Both the position numbers and the translations under genes were made by a program. The notes beneath the pieces were generated by a model that searched no databases, was not told the origin of the DNA, and worked only from the letters and a program-made list of their open reading frames with translations. DNA of 5,336 nucleotides from an uncultured Lachnospiraceae bacterium (lineage in GTDB: Bacteria; Bacillota; Clostridia; Lachnospirales; Lachnospiraceae). The first letter of the stretch is position 1; each line of letters begins with the position of its first letter. Positions 4,642 to 5,336 of the stretch are shown here, one piece after another. The stretch is from contig CANQYH010000228.1 of NCBI GenBank assembly GCA_947628025.1, forward strand, positions 1 through 5,336, read 5' to 3'.

Positions 4642-5336
4642 TTGACAGAAGCAGAAAAAATGGAACAGAAGCATCAGGAAGATCTAGAACGGCTGCGGGG
4701 ATTCCGGCTGATGGACGACGATTTTCTTACAAAGTGCTTTGAGGGCGATACGGCAGGCACCGGCCTGGTCCTGCAGATCGTTCTGGATAAGCCGGATCTG
4801 AAAGTGCTGGACGTCCGCACGCAGGTTTTTGTCGAAAATCTGCTGAACCGTTCCGTGCGGCTTGATATTGTTGCTACCGATAACGAGGGCCGCAAGATAA
4901 ATATTGAGATTCAGAGAGCGGACAAGGGAGCCGGCAGGAAGCGGGCCCGTTATAATGCCAGCATGATGGATGTCAATTTTTTGAAAAAGGGAGAAGATTT
5001 CGACGAGCTTCCTGAAACCTGGGTGATATTTATCACAGAGAATGATGTGATCGGTGAGGGAGCGCCTCTATACCCGATAGAACGGTGCATCCTGACTACC
5101 GGCAAGCGCTTCGGCGATGGTTCCCATATTCTGTATGTAAACGGGGCTTATCGGGACGATACTCCGTTGGGGAAACTAATGCATGATTTTTCCTGCACGG
5201 ATCCGTCCGAGATGTATTATGAGATACTCGCGGAGCGTGTGAGATATTTCAAGGAGAGTAAGGAGGGAGTTGCGATTATGTGTAAGGCCATGGAAGATAT
5301 GAGAAATGAATCGTTAAAAGAGGGAATCAAAGAGGG
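4642..5336 (+). CDS. PD-(D/E)XK nuclease family protein, Rpn/transposase-like (3' end outside window)
   Basis: The visible 231 codons match the 'PD-(D/E)XK nuclease family transposase' group (PDDEXK_2 type, related to recombination-promoting Rpn proteins), which is found in many copies in gut Clostridia. The N-terminus has a charged helix and then FRLMDDDFLTKCF (21-33). The nuclease core reads VRLDIVATD (72-80) with D75, then INIEIQR (86-92) with E89 and Q91, giving the D...ExQ signature. KRARYNASMMD (100-110) follows, and further typical segments are VIFITENDVIG (128-138), LGKLMHDF (176-183) and CKAMEDMRN (214-222). The last residues, SLKEGIKEG, look like the start of the KEG-type charged tail common in this group. 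Family knowledge suggests DNA cleavage or recombination; this copy's activity is not shown. Catalytic residues are intact and there is no frameshift. The TTG start is set by the Shine-Dalgarno at 4628-4636. It has its own promoter and no link to the prfA operon. Confidence 0.88.
   Translation, partial: MTEAEKMEQKHQEDLERLRGFRLMDDDFLTKCFEGDTAGTGLVLQIVLDKPDLKVLDVRTQVFVENLLNRSVRLDIVATDNEGRKINIEIQRADKGAGRKRARYNASMMDVNFLKKGEDFDELPETWVIFITENDVIGEGAPLYPIERCILTTGKRFGDGSHILYVNGAYRDDTPLGKLMHDFSCTDPSEMYYEILAERVRYFKESKEGVAIMCKAMEDMRNESLKEGIKE

Noticed and set aside
4554..4742. 62-codon + strand frame across the PD-(D/E)XK start
   Set aside because: It is out of frame with the clearly conserved nuclease-family protein and crosses its promoter.

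Overview
The window looks like a moderately GC-rich member of the Firmicutes, class Clostridia, most likely Lachnospiraceae. This rests on four things: the gene order rho - rpmE - DUF1385 (YqhQ) - prmC - prfA; a GGQ loop in release factor 1 of the form GNGGQC; strong purine-rich ribosome binding sites with one TTG start; and a downstream PD-(D/E)XK 'transposase/Rpn-like' protein of a type abundant in gut Lachnospiraceae. The family assignment is from memory of these proteins, not from a search.

Layout: all recognised genes are on the + strand. Positions 1-760 hold the C-terminal ATPase part of transcription terminator Rho, whose start lies upstream. A clear extended -10 promoter (791-819) then drives rpmE (bL31, zinc-ribbon form, 895-1104), closed by a strong intrinsic terminator (1115-1169). 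A GC-rich hairpin (1206-1238) precedes a tightly packed three-gene unit: a DUF1385/YqhQ membrane protein (1262-2206), prmC (2203-3150, overlapping by ATGA) and prfA (3161-4237, 10 bases after prmC). A 404-base spacer (4238-4641) carries overlapping terminator-like hairpins sharing an arm, then AT-rich sequence, then a second extended -10 promoter. The last gene, a PD-(D/E)XK nuclease-family protein starting with TTG at 4642, runs off the right edge.

Function: most of the window serves the end of gene expression. Rho ends transcripts, bL31 is a ribosomal protein, RF1 reads UAA/UAG, and PrmC methylates the GGQ glutamine of RF1. The DUF1385 protein is the uncharacterised partner. The PD-(D/E)XK gene has its own promoter and appears to be an unrelated accessory gene.

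I did not find a clearly new system. The points most worth a second look are the roughly 30-residue insertion in PrmC, which begins at a 15-bp tandem duplication; the shared-arm hairpins after prfA; the leader hairpin before the DUF1385 gene; and the DUF1385 protein itself.
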